Shown here one piece after another: positions 1 to 9,269 of a stretch of DNA of 64,000 nucleotides; position 1 is the stretch's first letter, and the number at the start of each line of letters is the position of its first letter. The notes under the pieces are model-generated. The model worked only from the letters and a program-made list of their open reading frames with translations. It made no database searches and was not told the origin of the DNA. The stretch is from the NCBI RefSeq assembly GCF_020150455.1, contig NZ_CP083740.1, forward strand, positions 1,736,001-1,800,000, written 5' to 3'. The position numbers and the translations under genes were made by a program. Source of the stretch: Bremerella sp. TYQ1. Its GTDB lineage: Bacteria; Planctomycetota; Planctomycetia; Pirellulales; Pirellulaceae.

Positions 1-248
1 ATCGCGACGACGTCGACATATTCGGGATTGAGCGCACCAATCAGCACGCTTCCTTCGTCGCCGGTGCCGATGACACCAACGCGGACGGGATCTTTAACTT
101 TGGAGTAACCGAAGTACATCGCACCAAGACCGGCACCGGAAACGGCACCTGCGGCGACGACACCCTTCAAGAAGTCACGACGATTGACGCCGAGTGCATC
201 GTTGAAGTTTTCCTTACCGACGGCGATCTGTTCTGGCGTTAAATTCAT
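1..248 (-). CDS. Gfo/Idh/MocA family oxidoreductase, N-terminal part with Tat signal (partial)
   Basis: The gene runs off the left edge, so only the first 82 codons are visible. The N-terminus carries a twin-arginine motif (NRRDFLKG at about residues 22-29) followed by an Ala/Gly-rich hydrophobic stretch, so the protein is probably exported folded by the Tat system. After it comes [12 protein letters not shown], the Rossmann dinucleotide-binding start typical of Gfo/Idh/MocA oxidoreductases. Planctomycetes carry many such secreted members, usually linked to carbohydrate or polyol oxidation, but no substrate can be named here. The ATG lies 3 bases past the stop codon of the DoxX gene upstream, which suggests co-transcription and perhaps translational coupling. 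Confidence 0.85.
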   Translation of the reverse strand, partial: MNLTPEQIAVGKENFNDALGVNRRDFLKGVVAAGAVSGAGLGAMYFGYSKVKDPVRVGVIGTGDEGSVLIGALNPEYVDVVA

Positions 249-251
249 GAT

Positions 252-1148
252 TTACTCTCCCTTATTCGATGCACCGCGGCTGCAGCACTTGCTAAATGAG
301 TTCCAGAGGATGAAATCGAGCCCGGCAAATCGGCCTGCACCAATCGCCGCGATAAGCAGTAGCGAAACGAATTCCACCGACTGGTAGTAAACGTAAGTCA
401 GATCAGCACCATGGGCGAATGGCCACTGGGCGAGCATGACCTGCAGCAGGAACCCGGCCACTGCCAACGCAGCTAACCGTGTAAAGAGTCCTAAAATCAA
501 CAAAATACCGGAAATGAAAAGCACCCAGGTCACAATCTGATCGATCGGTCCCTGGTTAGGGTTCACCTGCGAAACACGGGCAGACGATTGGGTAGCCGAC
601 TGTCCAATTGTATTGAGGTCGTCAATGTAGTCGGCCTCGAATTTGGCGATATCGCCGGTCCACTTGCTCAAATCTTTGTAGAGCTCCTGGTCCTTCTCGG
701 CCAAGCGATCTTCGTAGTGCGGAACGCCGCGATAGCTTTCGTTTTCACGCTTCTTGACGTAAACCTGCAGCTCGTTGAAGTACTCGTCGATGTCCTCGGC
801 GTTGTCCTCGAAGTAGTATTCGATTCGCTTTAGGTATCGATCAAGAGCCTTTTGGGCTTGAGTTGTTACGTCAGCGCCAAACGTATTGATCGCCAAATCG
901 CGATAACCAGCCGCTCGAACGGCGATGTTCTTTTTGTCGAGACGCTGCGTCCCGTACAAGTCGAACGCCATGCCACGGAAGTTCTCCGCGAGAGGGCCTT
1001 TGGCATTTCGCAGGAATCCAGCCGAAGAAAAATCGCCTGATTGGACCTTCTTCGATCCTTCCATAAAAAAGTGCCATCCGGTGACGCACCGGAGGACAAT
1101 TAAAATCACGATGGCAATCCAGCCAAGTTGGTATTTCGAGGTAGACAG
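252..1148 (-). CDS. DoxX-like membrane protein with a soluble insertion
   Basis: A protein of 298 residues if it begins at a CTG codon at 1148. It has a first membrane segment near residues 8-25 ending in TGWHFFMEG, a typical DoxX start, then about 150 charged residues with coiled-coil character, then three more membrane segments at the C-terminus. DoxX proteins are small four-helix membrane proteins linked to redox or thiol reactions; the large insertion between helices 1 and 2 is unusual. Start choice: a GTG at 1109 would cut helix 1 in half. The CTG is preceded by GAGGAG with an 8-base gap and restores the helix, with an in-frame stop just upstream. The gene abuts a Tat-exported oxidoreductase gene and may act with it. 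Function not proven. Confidence 0.75.
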   Translation of the reverse strand: MSTSKYQLGWIAIVILIVLRCVTGWHFFMEGSKKVQSGDFSSAGFLRNAKGPLAENFRGMAFDLYGTQRLDKKNIAVRAAGYRDLAINTFGADVTTQAQKALDRYLKRIEYYFEDNAEDIDEYFNELQVYVKKRENESYRGVPHYEDRLAEKDQELYKDLSKWTGDIAKFEADYIDDLNTIGQSATQSSARVSQVNPNQGPIDQIVTWVLFISGILLILGLFTRLAALAVAGFLLQVMLAQWPFAHGADLTYVYYQSVEFVSLLLIAAIGAGRFAGLDFILWNSFSKCCSRGASNKGE

Positions 1149-1330
1149 GGAACTAGCTCCTCAAAAGATTCATTTCAGGGTGTGCGGATCAAGGGAGGGA
1201 TGGCACAAACAGAATAGCTATGTGCCGGGGGTATATGGATATGCATCCAGTGTTAATTATTGCCAGAAACGGCCATTTCGCCAAGAAGTGCCGACCAGAA
1301 TTCCCCGAAAGTACGCCCCAATACGCCATT

Positions 1331-2749
1331 TTAGGCGGTATCGATGACCCGTTTCTCGCGCCACTGTCCGCTGAAAAATCGCACCCAATGCGTAAGTGCC
1401 AACAGAATCACCCAGCCAGTCATTGCCACCCACAGCCCTTGCACATGAATCCAGTCCATCCACAGACACGTTCCGCCCAACGCCAACAAAACGGCCGAAA
1501 AGATCATTCCCACGATCAGGATGAACCGGACATCGCCGGCCCCTTTCAGAGCGCTAACGACCACTAAATTCATCGCATCAAACACGCAGAAGAACGCGAC
1601 AAATCGGAGAAGTATGATCGTTAACGCGCGGATCTCTTCAAACTCGGTCGGTTCCATTCCCATGGCATGGGCCGTGAGAAAAAAGTCGGGCAACATGAAA
1701 TAGGTCAGTCCCATCCCCCCCGCGTAGACCATCGCAACCATCAAACCGGACCAGGTCGCCATCGCGGCTCGTTCCGGTCTAGCGTGACCGATTTCTCGTC
1801 CCACAAGCGTGCTGATTCCAATTCCCAAACCAATGAGGGGCACGAACGTCAGAGCATTGATATCAATGGCCAACGTCGACGCGGTCATCGCCGTCAGACC
1901 CATTCGCCCCATCAAAAAGGTGAATCCGGTGAACGTGCCGACTTCCAGCAAAACCTGAAAGCCACTTGCCGAACCATAGCGGAAAATCCGCTTGAGCAGA
2001 TCTGGCTCGTCATTCGACCAGTCGAGAAAACCAAACTCACCTGAAATGGCCGGACGCCACAGCAAGATGACGTACGCAACGACTTTGAACCACTGGCTGA
2101 GCGATGTCGCAATGGCCGCCCCGGTGATGCCTTCCAGCCATTCGCCGCAGAAACCGAAGATAAACAGCCCGTCCAAAACAACGTTCAGCAAACAGGAGCC
2201 AATTTCGACGAACATCACAAGGGTCGTTTTGCCACGTCCGGTAAAGAACGTCGACATGGCCGCGGAAACGACCGAGGCTCCCGCACCGAACGTCAAAATC
2301 TGGAAATAGCGAACCTCCAGCAGCTGGATCTCGGCCGAATGCCCCACCAACGAAAACGCCCATGCCGCCACGGGAATGGATAGAAAGTAGGTGGGGATCA
2401 TGAACGCCCCAAACTTAACCCCCTTCCGGATGACGGCACCAATTTGGTTATGCCGACCGGCACCATCGTATTGGGCGACGAACGTATTGAGATACGAAGC
2501 CAATCCAATCGGGAAGCAAAGCAGCGTAAAATGCAGCATGCCTGCCGGTAAAGCGGCAGCCATCGCTTCCGGCGAGTACCAGAACAGGAACATGCGATCG
2601 ACAAAGTTCGTCATCGACCAGGAAGCTGTCGACGCGATCAGCGGCAACGCGATGAACAGCAGTTCGCGGATTCCGCAAGGACGGCTCCACCAACTTCCAC
2701 TCGCGGACTCATCATCCGATAAACCAACAATCTCTGATGTATCCGCCAT
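1331..2749 (-). CDS. MATE family efflux transporter
   Basis: A 472-residue polytopic membrane protein with about 12 hydrophobic segments in two homologous halves. The region LFIALPLIASTASWSMTNF near residues 30-50 is typical of the first helix of MATE (NorM/DinF type) proteins, and the second half repeats the pattern. MATE proteins export cationic drugs and metabolites using a sodium or proton gradient. The ATG at 2749 was chosen; a TTG at 2791 would add 14 residues that look non-native. The gene stands alone, divergent from the hydroxyacid dehydrogenase gene at 2939, with about 190 bases between them for both promoters. Family assignment is strong; substrate is unknown. Confidence 0.88.
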   Translation of the reverse strand: MADTSEIVGLSDDESASGSWWSRPCGIRELLFIALPLIASTASWSMTNFVDRMFLFWYSPEAMAAALPAGMLHFTLLCFPIGLASYLNTFVAQYDGAGRHNQIGAVIRKGVKFGAFMIPTYFLSIPVAAWAFSLVGHSAEIQLLEVRYFQILTFGAGASVVSAAMSTFFTGRGKTTLVMFVEIGSCLLNVVLDGLFIFGFCGEWLEGITGAAIATSLSQWFKVVAYVILLWRPAISGEFGFLDWSNDEPDLLKRIFRYGSASGFQVLLEVGTFTGFTFLMGRMGLTAMTASTLAIDINALTFVPLIGLGIGISTLVGREIGHARPERAAMATWSGLMVAMVYAGGMGLTYFMLPDFFLTAHAMGMEPTEFEEIRALTIILLRFVAFFCVFDAMNLVVVSALKGAGDVRFILIVGMIFSAVLLALGGTCLWMDWIHVQGLWVAMTGWVILLALTHWVRFFSGQWREKRVIDTA

Positions 2750-2938
2750 GGAAATCGCATAACAGGGGCAGGGGAACGAAGCGAATGCCAATTATTCGCA
2801 AGGGCATCTCCCGGACAATCGCAAATGCGGGAGGTTCGTCCAAATGACTGGCAAATTAACCCAATAGTCTGTTTTCCGCGGTTGGATTACCATAAGCCCC
2901 GCACCGTTTGTAATCTGCGTCACCGAGATCGGACCAAT

Positions 2939-3910
2939 ATGAAAATCGCCCTTTGTTACCAGACTCAGCCTGAATTCGTCGAGGCGATCCAACAAGTCGC
3001 TCCTGACGCCGAAGTGATCGACGCCGGCCAGGAAGGCATTGCCGACGCCATCTTGGAAGCCGATATCTTCTGCGGACATGCCAAAGTGCCGATGCCATGG
3101 GCCCAGGTTGTCGAGCAAGGAAAACTGAAGTGGATTCAGTCTTCCGCGGCTGGGATGGACCACTGCTTAGTGCCGGAAGTAATTTCCTCCGACATTGTCG
3201 TTTCCAGCGCCTCGGGCCTGTTCGCCAACCAGGTCGCAGAGCAAACTTTTTCCCTCTTATTGGGCCTGATACGCAGTTTACCGGTTTTCTTTCGCGCACA
3301 AACAGTAAAAGATTATACCAGACGACCTACCCACGATTTGCACGGCAAAACGGTCGGCATCGTTGGACTTGGGGGGAACGGACGCCGGATTGCGGAAATC
3401 CTTTCTGCATTTCAAACGCGAATTATCGCCACCGACTTGTTCCCCTACGATTGCCCACCCCATGTCGACGCCCTGTGGCCAGCCGATCGCCTGGACGATC
3501 TTTTAGCTGAATCGGATGTGGTCATCCTCACGTTGCCCCTCAACGCGAGCACCTACCATATCATCGACGACGGACGATTTGCCGCGATGAAACAGGATGC
3601 CTGGTTCATCAACGTTGCCCGAGGTCAGGTCGTCAAAGAGGCTGCTTTGATCGACGCATTGCAGTCAGGCAAACTGCTGGGTGCGGGGATCGATGTCGCC
3701 GAGATCGAACCCCTGCCGGCCGACAGCCCACTATGGAATATGAAGAACGTCATCATCACGCCGCACGTCGGAGCCCAGTCGGCGAGCCGAAACGCGGATG
3801 CGACGCGGCTGTTCTGCACCAACTTGCAGCGATATCTGCAAGGAGAGCCTCCCATTAACCTGGTCGACAAACAACTCGGATTCCCCATCCGAAAGCCTTC
3901 CGACACCTAA
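2939..3910 (+). CDS. D-2-hydroxyacid dehydrogenase family protein
   Basis: A 323-residue protein of the D-isomer-specific 2-hydroxyacid dehydrogenase family, which reduces 2-ketoacids with NAD(P)H in the cytosol. The nucleotide-binding loop GIVGLGGNGRRIA, the catalytic arginine in INVARGQVV, the glutamate in EIEPL and the histidine in ITPHVGAQS are all visible in the expected order. The start ATG at 2939 gives the family N-terminus MKIALCYQT; the open frame runs further up but reads as noise. The enzyme resembles the glyoxylate/hydroxypyruvate reductase branch, though the substrate cannot be read from sequence. It stands alone between the divergent MATE gene and the kinase gene. Confidence 0.9.
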   Translation: MKIALCYQTQPEFVEAIQQVAPDAEVIDAGQEGIADAILEADIFCGHAKVPMPWAQVVEQGKLKWIQSSAAGMDHCLVPEVISSDIVVSSASGLFANQVAEQTFSLLLGLIRSLPVFFRAQTVKDYTRRPTHDLHGKTVGIVGLGGNGRRIAEILSAFQTRIIATDLFPYDCPPHVDALWPADRLDDLLAESDVVILTLPLNASTYHIIDDGRFAAMKQDAWFINVARGQVVKEAALIDALQSGKLLGAGIDVAEIEPLPADSPLWNMKNVIITPHVGAQSASRNADATRLFCTNLQRYLQGEPPINLVDKQLGFPIRKPSDT

Positions 3911-4085
3911 ACCCAAAGCGGTAAACCACACCATTACCCCGTTTTTATCTGGAAAGCATTTACCTACTCCAGATTTTCAATTATTTAGAGGAAAGAATCT
4001 TTACCCATCGATTCCGTCCTCCCTATCATGCACAAGGACAACCTGCGTTTTGAATCCCGATGACGCCGACAGGAAGTCGCCACTC

Positions 4086-5213
4086 ATGCTGACCACAACG
4101 CAACAAAATCTTCAGCCTACACTTTCTCTCGATGGCGATGCCGCCGACCGAAAGTGCCCGGCCGAATTGATGCAGCGTTACGAGTCTCTGATCCATGCCA
4201 AGCGATCGAGTTGGACCGAGCACTACGCGCTTCGCCGCCTACTAGGCTCCGGCGGGCAGGGGCTCGTGTTTCTCACCGAACGCCGGGGAGCGAACGGGTT
4301 CACGCTTCCCTTGGCTATCAAAATCTTCTCGCCGGAACGGTTCGAGAGTGCGACGCACTACAACGAAGCGATGGCCCGCATTGCCCGCGTCGCTTCGCGT
4401 GTGGCTCAGATCCAGCAGCATAACCTGCTAGAGATCCACAACTTCCTCGACTCCAGCACCATTCGTGTGATGGTCATGGAATGGGTCGACGGCTACGACT
4501 TGCAGCAGCTTTCCACCCCCGGCATGGTCGAACACATTCGGCATCGTGTGACCACCGAACGCTGGGAATACATCAATCAGGTCGTCGTCACCAAAGGGCC
4601 GCAGCAGCCTCGTTTTAAGCCTGGCGTTGCCGTCGCGATCGCTCGCGACTGTCTCGCGGCGTTGGCCGCTTTGCATCGTGAAGGGGTCGTCCATGCCGAC
4701 GTGAAGCCTTCCAATATCATGCTCAAGCGAACCGGTGCGGCGAAGCTGATCGACATCGGTTCCGCGTTCGAGATCGATAATGCTCCCGATTCGCGGACAT
4801 GCACCCCGGCGTATGCCGCTCCGGAAGTCCTGGAAGGGGCCGAAGCGACGCCCCGTAGCGACTTGGCCAGCCTGGGCTATGTGCTGATCGAAATGCTCTC
4901 GGGACGATCCCTCTTCGGGCACATCAAAAACTATCGCGAACTGCTGGAAACCAAGCGTTTTCTCGCTCAGCGAATGCTTGAGATCTTGCCGGAAGAGGTT
5001 ACCTGCAACGAACTTCTGATGAACTTCTGTCGGCGTCTGATCGCTCCGGATCCGTCGCGTCGCTTTCCTTCGGCCGAAGATGCCGACCTTCGTTCCGGCG
5101 GGGCCGCTTCGTTCCATCGACAACTCGTCAAAGGGGATCTCGCGGTCGAATACGACAACGAAATCCGCCTCTGGATCGAAGAGCTTCAGCAGACTGAAGA
5201 AGAGCTGGGTTAA
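4086..5213 (+). CDS. Serine/threonine protein kinase, cytosolic
   Basis: A 375-residue protein kinase. Visible motifs are the glycine loop GSGGQG at 54-59, the ATP-binding lysine in LAIKIF (Lys79), the catalytic loop HADVKPSN at 203-210 with the catalytic aspartate, DIG in place of the usual DFG at 223-225, APE at 245-247, and the conserved aspartate of SDLASLG near 259. About 35 extra residues sit between the beta strands and the helix that precedes the catalytic loop (about 140-175). There is no membrane segment or extracellular domain, unlike many planctomycete kinases; the C-terminus is a short charged tail. The ATG at 4086 has AGGAAG 10 bases upstream; the open frame extends further 5 prime but without a kinase-like sequence. 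Targets unknown. Confidence 0.88.
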   Translation: MLTTTQQNLQPTLSLDGDAADRKCPAELMQRYESLIHAKRSSWTEHYALRRLLGSGGQGLVFLTERRGANGFTLPLAIKIFSPERFESATHYNEAMARIARVASRVAQIQQHNLLEIHNFLDSSTIRVMVMEWVDGYDLQQLSTPGMVEHIRHRVTTERWEYINQVVVTKGPQQPRFKPGVAVAIARDCLAALAALHREGVVHADVKPSNIMLKRTGAAKLIDIGSAFEIDNAPDSRTCTPAYAAPEVLEGAEATPRSDLASLGYVLIEMLSGRSLFGHIKNYRELLETKRFLAQRMLEILPEEVTCNELLMNFCRRLIAPDPSRRFPSAEDADLRSGGAASFHRQLVKGDLAVEYDNEIRLWIEELQQTEEELG

Positions 5214-5285
5214 CGTTTTTTGTCGGTAAAAACAGACCTTACTGGCATTCTAACACACTGTACGCGCTCACTCGGCGTAGAAAAT

Positions 5286-5340
5286 TCGCCCCCTTATTTT
5301 CGGGGCGATTAGCGGCTGCCCAAGGCCTGAAAACAGGCCT
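5286..5340. other. Two adjacent hairpins between convergent genes
   Basis: In the 269-base gap between the converging kinase and oxidoreductase genes there are two compact inverted repeats: TCGCCCC (5286-5292) pairing with GGGGCGA (5302-5308), and AGGCCTG (5323-5329) pairing with CAGGCCT (5334-5340) around an AAAA loop. Neither is followed by a run of T on either strand, so they are not classical rho-independent terminators, but their position suggests transcript ends or stabilising 3-prime structures. Confidence 0.35.
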
Positions 5341-5482
5341 ACATCGCCAACAACTGACGCACACTTGGATAATATTTGTTGCAAAGAGTGCGCAGACTTA
5401 TTTAAAATGCGCTCACTCATGCCCGATGGTGTAAAGCTCTCAATTTAGTGCGGCGAAATCCTGCACTACGAGCGACCATTTC

Positions 5483-6481
5483 TTAGAAAATCACCCGGCG
5501 ATTCTCGGCGATGCTTTGCCGCGCCGCTTGGATGACTCGCGTCGATTCCCGGAACTCGGTCAGGCAGTCGAAGTGGTGATTGCCGTTTTCAAGCAATCGG
5601 TGGAACGCCGCAAACAGCCGCTCGCCGACGGGGCGTTCTCCTTCTAAAGACTCCATGTGCCGGCCGGCACCGTTGAACCAGATCAGCGTGTTGGGCAAAT
5701 CGATGAACGCGATCCCGTTCTCGCAGCAAACCTGCATGGCTGCCGGAGGCCGAAACGAAACCGCTTCTGGCCAATCGTTTCGCAGGTAAGTTCCCGCACT
5801 AATCTGAGCGACCACGCGCTGGCTGGGATCTTCCTTCGACTGGAAATCGACGCTCAGCATCTGATATTCCATGTCGGCAGGATTGTCGGCTCGAGGGTAG
5901 CTAACGCTGAACAGCGACTCAGGCTTGCCATCGACAATGTAGCGGCACCAATCGAAGATTTCGGCCAAATATCGTTGAATGACCAGCGAGCGAGGCGTGC
6001 TCGATCCCTGGGCCGGGTTAATTCGGTGATGGCAGAAAATCAGCTTTGGACGGCCTAAATGCGTGGCGATCAGTTCTTTTAAGCGGATCGTCGCTGGCGC
6101 AAATCGCCGCGGAAACTCGATCATGAACGGAACTTTGGTCGACTGGATCAGCCGCACCACTTCGTCCTGAGCATCCGCGTCCAGTTCCAATGCGGTATTT
6201 AAATAAACCGCTTTGCCAGCCGAGCAGGCCGATTGCAGCGGCAGAAGGCCTGACCACTGCTGATCGAGCAAGAAAACCGCATCGATATGATCTGCGGATA
6301 TTGCGCGGCGGAAGCCATTAGGCGACAGCGCATTGAACTGCGAAGCGGCACTTTTGGCCCGTAAGGCAACTTCATCGCAGATGAATTCGACCTTAAAGCG
6401 ATCTTGTAAAGAGTGAAGGGCAGGGCGGTGTCGCGATTCCCAATCGCAGCCCAACCCGACCACGCCAACGTGTAGCACCAT
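5483..6481 (-). CDS. Gfo/Idh/MocA family oxidoreductase (cytosolic)
   Basis: A 332-residue protein whose N-terminus (HVGVVGLGCDWESR) resembles the dinucleotide-binding fold of the Gfo/Idh/MocA family. The Rossmann loop is degenerate (GLGCDW rather than GxGxxG). In place of the EKP motif of active members there is IEFPRRFAP near residue 124. It has no signal peptide. These changes suggest an altered cofactor site or a non-catalytic role. The second ATG at 6481 was preferred because AAGGA lies 11 bases upstream, whereas for the ATG at 6493 it would lie directly against the start. It is divergent from a secreted thioredoxin-like gene and converges with the kinase gene. Confidence 0.7.
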   Translation of the reverse strand: MVLHVGVVGLGCDWESRHRPALHSLQDRFKVEFICDEVALRAKSAASQFNALSPNGFRRAISADHIDAVFLLDQQWSGLLPLQSACSAGKAVYLNTALELDADAQDEVVRLIQSTKVPFMIEFPRRFAPATIRLKELIATHLGRPKLIFCHHRINPAQGSSTPRSLVIQRYLAEIFDWCRYIVDGKPESLFSVSYPRADNPADMEYQMLSVDFQSKEDPSQRVVAQISAGTYLRNDWPEAVSFRPPAAMQVCCENGIAFIDLPNTLIWFNGAGRHMESLEGERPVGERLFAAFHRLLENGNHHFDCLTEFRESTRVIQAARQSIAENRRVIF

Positions 6482-6989
6482 ACAGGGATACATCCTTGAG
6501 CAGCTGCCGCTTTGTTCCGGCAGCAGGTTTGTCGTAACTATTGGCTATTGAAGCACTTTTGCTAGCACAACTCCAGTCGGATTTGGGAATTCTTTTGGCA
6601 AGCTCCAAACTACGGTCCCCAACCAACTTGGTACGAAAACCCGAAAAGTCTCCGGAAACTTCTCAAGTTGGACACTTGCTATCGATCCTCGAATCGTTAA
6701 ACTTGGCCCAAACCTCAGGACTAGGTCATCGCACAACCCCGATGTGCCGGCGTTTGGGAACCAAAGAAACGAGTTCGTATCTTTCCCAGTTGGTCGCTTT
6801 GAATTGCGGCTTTCCCGCACTGTGAGACTCGCAGGAGAGACTCGCAGAACGATACGCCTGACCGACGTCCTACCTACAGCAACCACACCCACCTGGTTTT
6901 CTGGACTCTGTGGTCTGTTAGTACCCTGTGACCCAAGGGACAGGCCCAAATCGAACTAACGGGCAGAATTTAGTAAGGAACGAATTAGT
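6482..6989. promoter_or_regulatory. 508-base divergent intergenic region with a tandem repeat
   Basis: No convincing gene was found; the open frames here have no ribosome site and read as noise. It must hold the promoters of the leftward oxidoreductase and the rightward thioredoxin-like gene. Two marks stand out: an 11-base direct repeat GAGACTCGCAG at 6824-6834 and 6837-6847 (13-base period), and a small inverted repeat CCTGT/ACAGG at 6925-6944 just before the thioredoxin gene. Confidence 0.4.
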
Positions 6990-7418
6990 ATGCTCGGCAT
7001 TACCCTGGCCATTTTGTTGCAAGCTTCCGTCGCTGGTGAAACGACGACCGATTACAACACGGCGTTCAAAGCGGCTTCGGAAAACGGCAAGCCCATGCTC
7101 GTACTCGTTGGTACGGATTGGTGCCCGGCCTGCGTGACGATGAAGCAATCGATCATCCCACGCCTGCAACGTGCTGGCCGTCTGAGCGGCGTCGTCTACA
7201 CGGAAGTCGACGCAGATGCCCAACCGCGAATCGCTCGTCGCATCATGTCTGGTGGAGGCTACCCGCAATTGGCCCTTTACCGCAAGACGAAAGATGGCTG
7301 GAAGCGTCAGATCTTGATTGGTGTGCAGTCGGAAACGACGATCACCACCCTGGTCGATCGCGCTGTCTCCGCTCAAGAGTCGGAAGGCAAACTGGAAGTC
7401 CTGCCGATCTCGCAGTAG
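6990..7418 (+). CDS. Secreted thioredoxin-fold protein
   Basis: A 142-residue protein with a short hydrophobic N-terminus (LGITLAILLQASVAG) that reads as a signal peptide, followed by a thioredoxin fold. The redox motif WCPAC (Cys45 and Cys48) is intact, and GGGYPQL supplies the expected cis-proline about 47 residues later. It should work as a periplasmic thiol-disulfide reductase or heme/metal-handling redox protein. The ATG has AAGGA upstream at a normal distance. The 3-prime end is followed by a good terminator, so this is a single-gene unit. The partner is unknown. Confidence 0.82.
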   Translation: MLGITLAILLQASVAGETTTDYNTAFKAASENGKPMLVLVGTDWCPACVTMKQSIIPRLQRAGRLSGVVYTEVDADAQPRIARRIMSGGGYPQLALYRKTKDGWKRQILIGVQSETTITTLVDRAVSAQESEGKLEVLPISQ

Positions 7419-7480
7419 TTCCCCCAGCCAAACGCAGCGCATGACCGAACCAGGTGATGCGCTGGCAAGCCAACTCCCAA

Positions 7481-7514
7481 AGAAAGCCGAGAGTCCCGCC
7501 TCCCGGCTTTTTCT
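7481..7514 (+). terminator. Rho-independent terminator of the thioredoxin-like gene
   Basis: AAAGCCG (7483-7489) pairs with CGGCTTT (7504-7510), 14-base loop, followed by T-rich TTTTTCT. It lies 63 bases after the thioredoxin-like stop codon and is oriented with it. Confidence 0.7.
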
Positions 7515-7626
7515 ATGCGCCCCAATCCAGTTCTTTCTCCCGCAAAGGGAAAGGGTTAGCGCGAAGTCTTTCTAACGATATTCTACCGCATGTTTCGTAA
7601 CGGCCAGCACCAAAGTAGGCAGCCGA

Positions 7627-7658
7627 GTGCCATGCCGTCATCTGCGTCGGCATGGCTT
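7627..7658 (+). repeat. Palindromic intergenic repeat, copy 1
   Basis: A 32-base element beginning GTGCCATGCCGTC and ending GGCATGGCTT. GCCATGCC and GGCATGGC can pair over a short loop. It shares about 30 of 32 bases with the copy at 10307 and is seen inverted at 10429. It lies between converging genes. Confidence 0.75.
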
Positions 7659-7702
7659 AATGCCCATGTCCACGACTCATCTGGATTACCCCAAGCAAAC
7701 GA

Positions 7703-9232
7703 TTACTCGGCCCAATTTCGTAGTCTCTCTCGCCAATCCTTCAGGTGCCCCTCGAAGGTTGCCGTTTCTTCCGGGTACTCTTTGCGGGCTCTCTCTTTTT
7801 CCCAGTAGTAATGGTCTTTGCCGAGCGGATGGTACGCTTTCCGTAACTCTTCATAGGAAACCAACGGCGTCTCCGACGAGGCATTCACCGCGCCGATCAA
7901 ACTTTTGAGCGACTGCCAGCTGAGTTGGTCGAACCGTTTGTCCTGGATAATTGGCGCGAGAATCTCGCGGCCGTTGCGTCGTTTGCCCACCTCTTCGATG
8001 AAGCGACCGCGGGTATGCCAAAGGTTCGCTCGCTCCGGCTTGACGTTATAGAACCACTGGACGAAGTAATCCTTTTCGGAGTCGCCGCAAAGCTGCCACA
8101 GGGCAATTCCAAGCAGGGCCTGATGAGGCGTATCGTACTTCCTCTGAAAACGTGCCATGGCCGCGTGGAGAATCTCCGCTGCTTTATCAGGCTGCAACTG
8201 GGCTGCGGCGATAGCCCACCATGGGCTCAACAGCGGGTCGGAAACGTTGTGCTTCTGGTAGTCGCGTTCCCATTGTTCGCACTGCAACAACGCGTCGGCA
8301 TCGGTGGGGCGCAGCAGTTGTTCGGCGTGCTTGAGCACATAGATTTGCATGTGATGGTACGACGAATTGTTTCGCTTGCGTGACTGTAGGTCGGGGTCGT
8401 CCGAAGGTATCTCGTGCTGCAACATCCGCAGCATTTTGTCAGGCCCCAGCGACCGACATGCGTCGAGCAATTCCTCGTCGGAGACCAGCCACTTCCTTCC
8501 CGGCTGCTCGCTGAGCCATAAGAAAACCCAGGCCTGTTCGTCAGGCGGAAGCTGTTCTATCCGTTGTCGAATCTCGCGAACATGGGGAATCCGATCCGGA
8601 CGCATCGGGAACCGACTTTGACTGGCACGCGCGAGCTGCACACCAAACCATGCGGCACAAGACTCGCGACTACGACGAGCCTCCCAATACTCAGCAAACC
8701 CAGGCTCGGTTTTGTGAACCACCCCATAGTGAAAACCAGAGGGCGACATGTAAAAACGAACCATCTTGTTGACGACATCCCCGACCGTCTGCTGGTTGGT
8801 CGGTGGGTTGAAATTCTGTGGTTCGAATGCAGCCGAGGCCCACGGCTGAACGTACTCGAACGTCGCGGCATCGTCGTCGACGAGCTCGACCAATGTTGGC
8901 AGCACCGCGGGATCTTCCATGTCGAACAGGGCGACCGCCGCCAACGTGCGAACTTTGGCATTCGGATCTTTCAAAAGCGTCTGGAGCGTCTCTTGCGAAT
9001 AGCTGCCATTGGTCACTTTTTCCAGCACGCGATGATGCAACTCTTTCGTTTCGGGTGGCAACCCATGACTGTTCTCGAAGCGATCGTAAAGCACATCTGA
9101 CAGTTGCAGAACATTCAACTCGCCGGCAAGCCGCTCGAAATCGGCCTGGGCGTCTTCCAACTCGGTAGCCGATGCCGGGGTGCACATCCATGCCATCCCA
9201 AGCAAGAGACTCGCCATGGTGAACGTCCGCAT
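7703..9232 (-). CDS. Secreted protein with HEAT-like repeats, function unknown
   Basis: A 509-residue protein. The first 22 residues (MRTFTMASLL through PASA) form a signal peptide ending at an Ala-x-Ala site. Residues about 80-120 contain a HEAT-like pair: a helix with DPNAKVRTLAAVALFDMED followed by PAVLPTLVELVDDD. The rest is helical, rich in Trp and Arg, with no catalytic motif I recognise. The ATG at 9232 has AAGGAG with an 8-base gap, much better than the longer open frame that begins at 9301. The OB-fold-like lipoprotein gene ends 37 bases upstream on the same strand, so the two likely share a transcript. Exported scaffold or binding role is an inference from the repeats. Confidence 0.72.
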   Translation of the reverse strand: MRTFTMASLLLGMAWMCTPASATELEDAQADFERLAGELNVLQLSDVLYDRFENSHGLPPETKELHHRVLEKVTNGSYSQETLQTLLKDPNAKVRTLAAVALFDMEDPAVLPTLVELVDDDAATFEYVQPWASAAFEPQNFNPPTNQQTVGDVVNKMVRFYMSPSGFHYGVVHKTEPGFAEYWEARRSRESCAAWFGVQLARASQSRFPMRPDRIPHVREIRQRIEQLPPDEQAWVFLWLSEQPGRKWLVSDEELLDACRSLGPDKMLRMLQHEIPSDDPDLQSRKRNNSSYHHMQIYVLKHAEQLLRPTDADALLQCEQWERDYQKHNVSDPLLSPWWAIAAAQLQPDKAAEILHAAMARFQRKYDTPHQALLGIALWQLCGDSEKDYFVQWFYNVKPERANLWHTRGRFIEEVGKRRNGREILAPIIQDKRFDQLSWQSLKSLIGAVNASSETPLVSYEELRKAYHPLGKDHYYWEKERARKEYPEETATFEGHLKDWRERLRNWAE

Positions 9233-9269
9233 GATGCAGCTCCTTCGATTGCCGTATGCCTTTGCGAAT

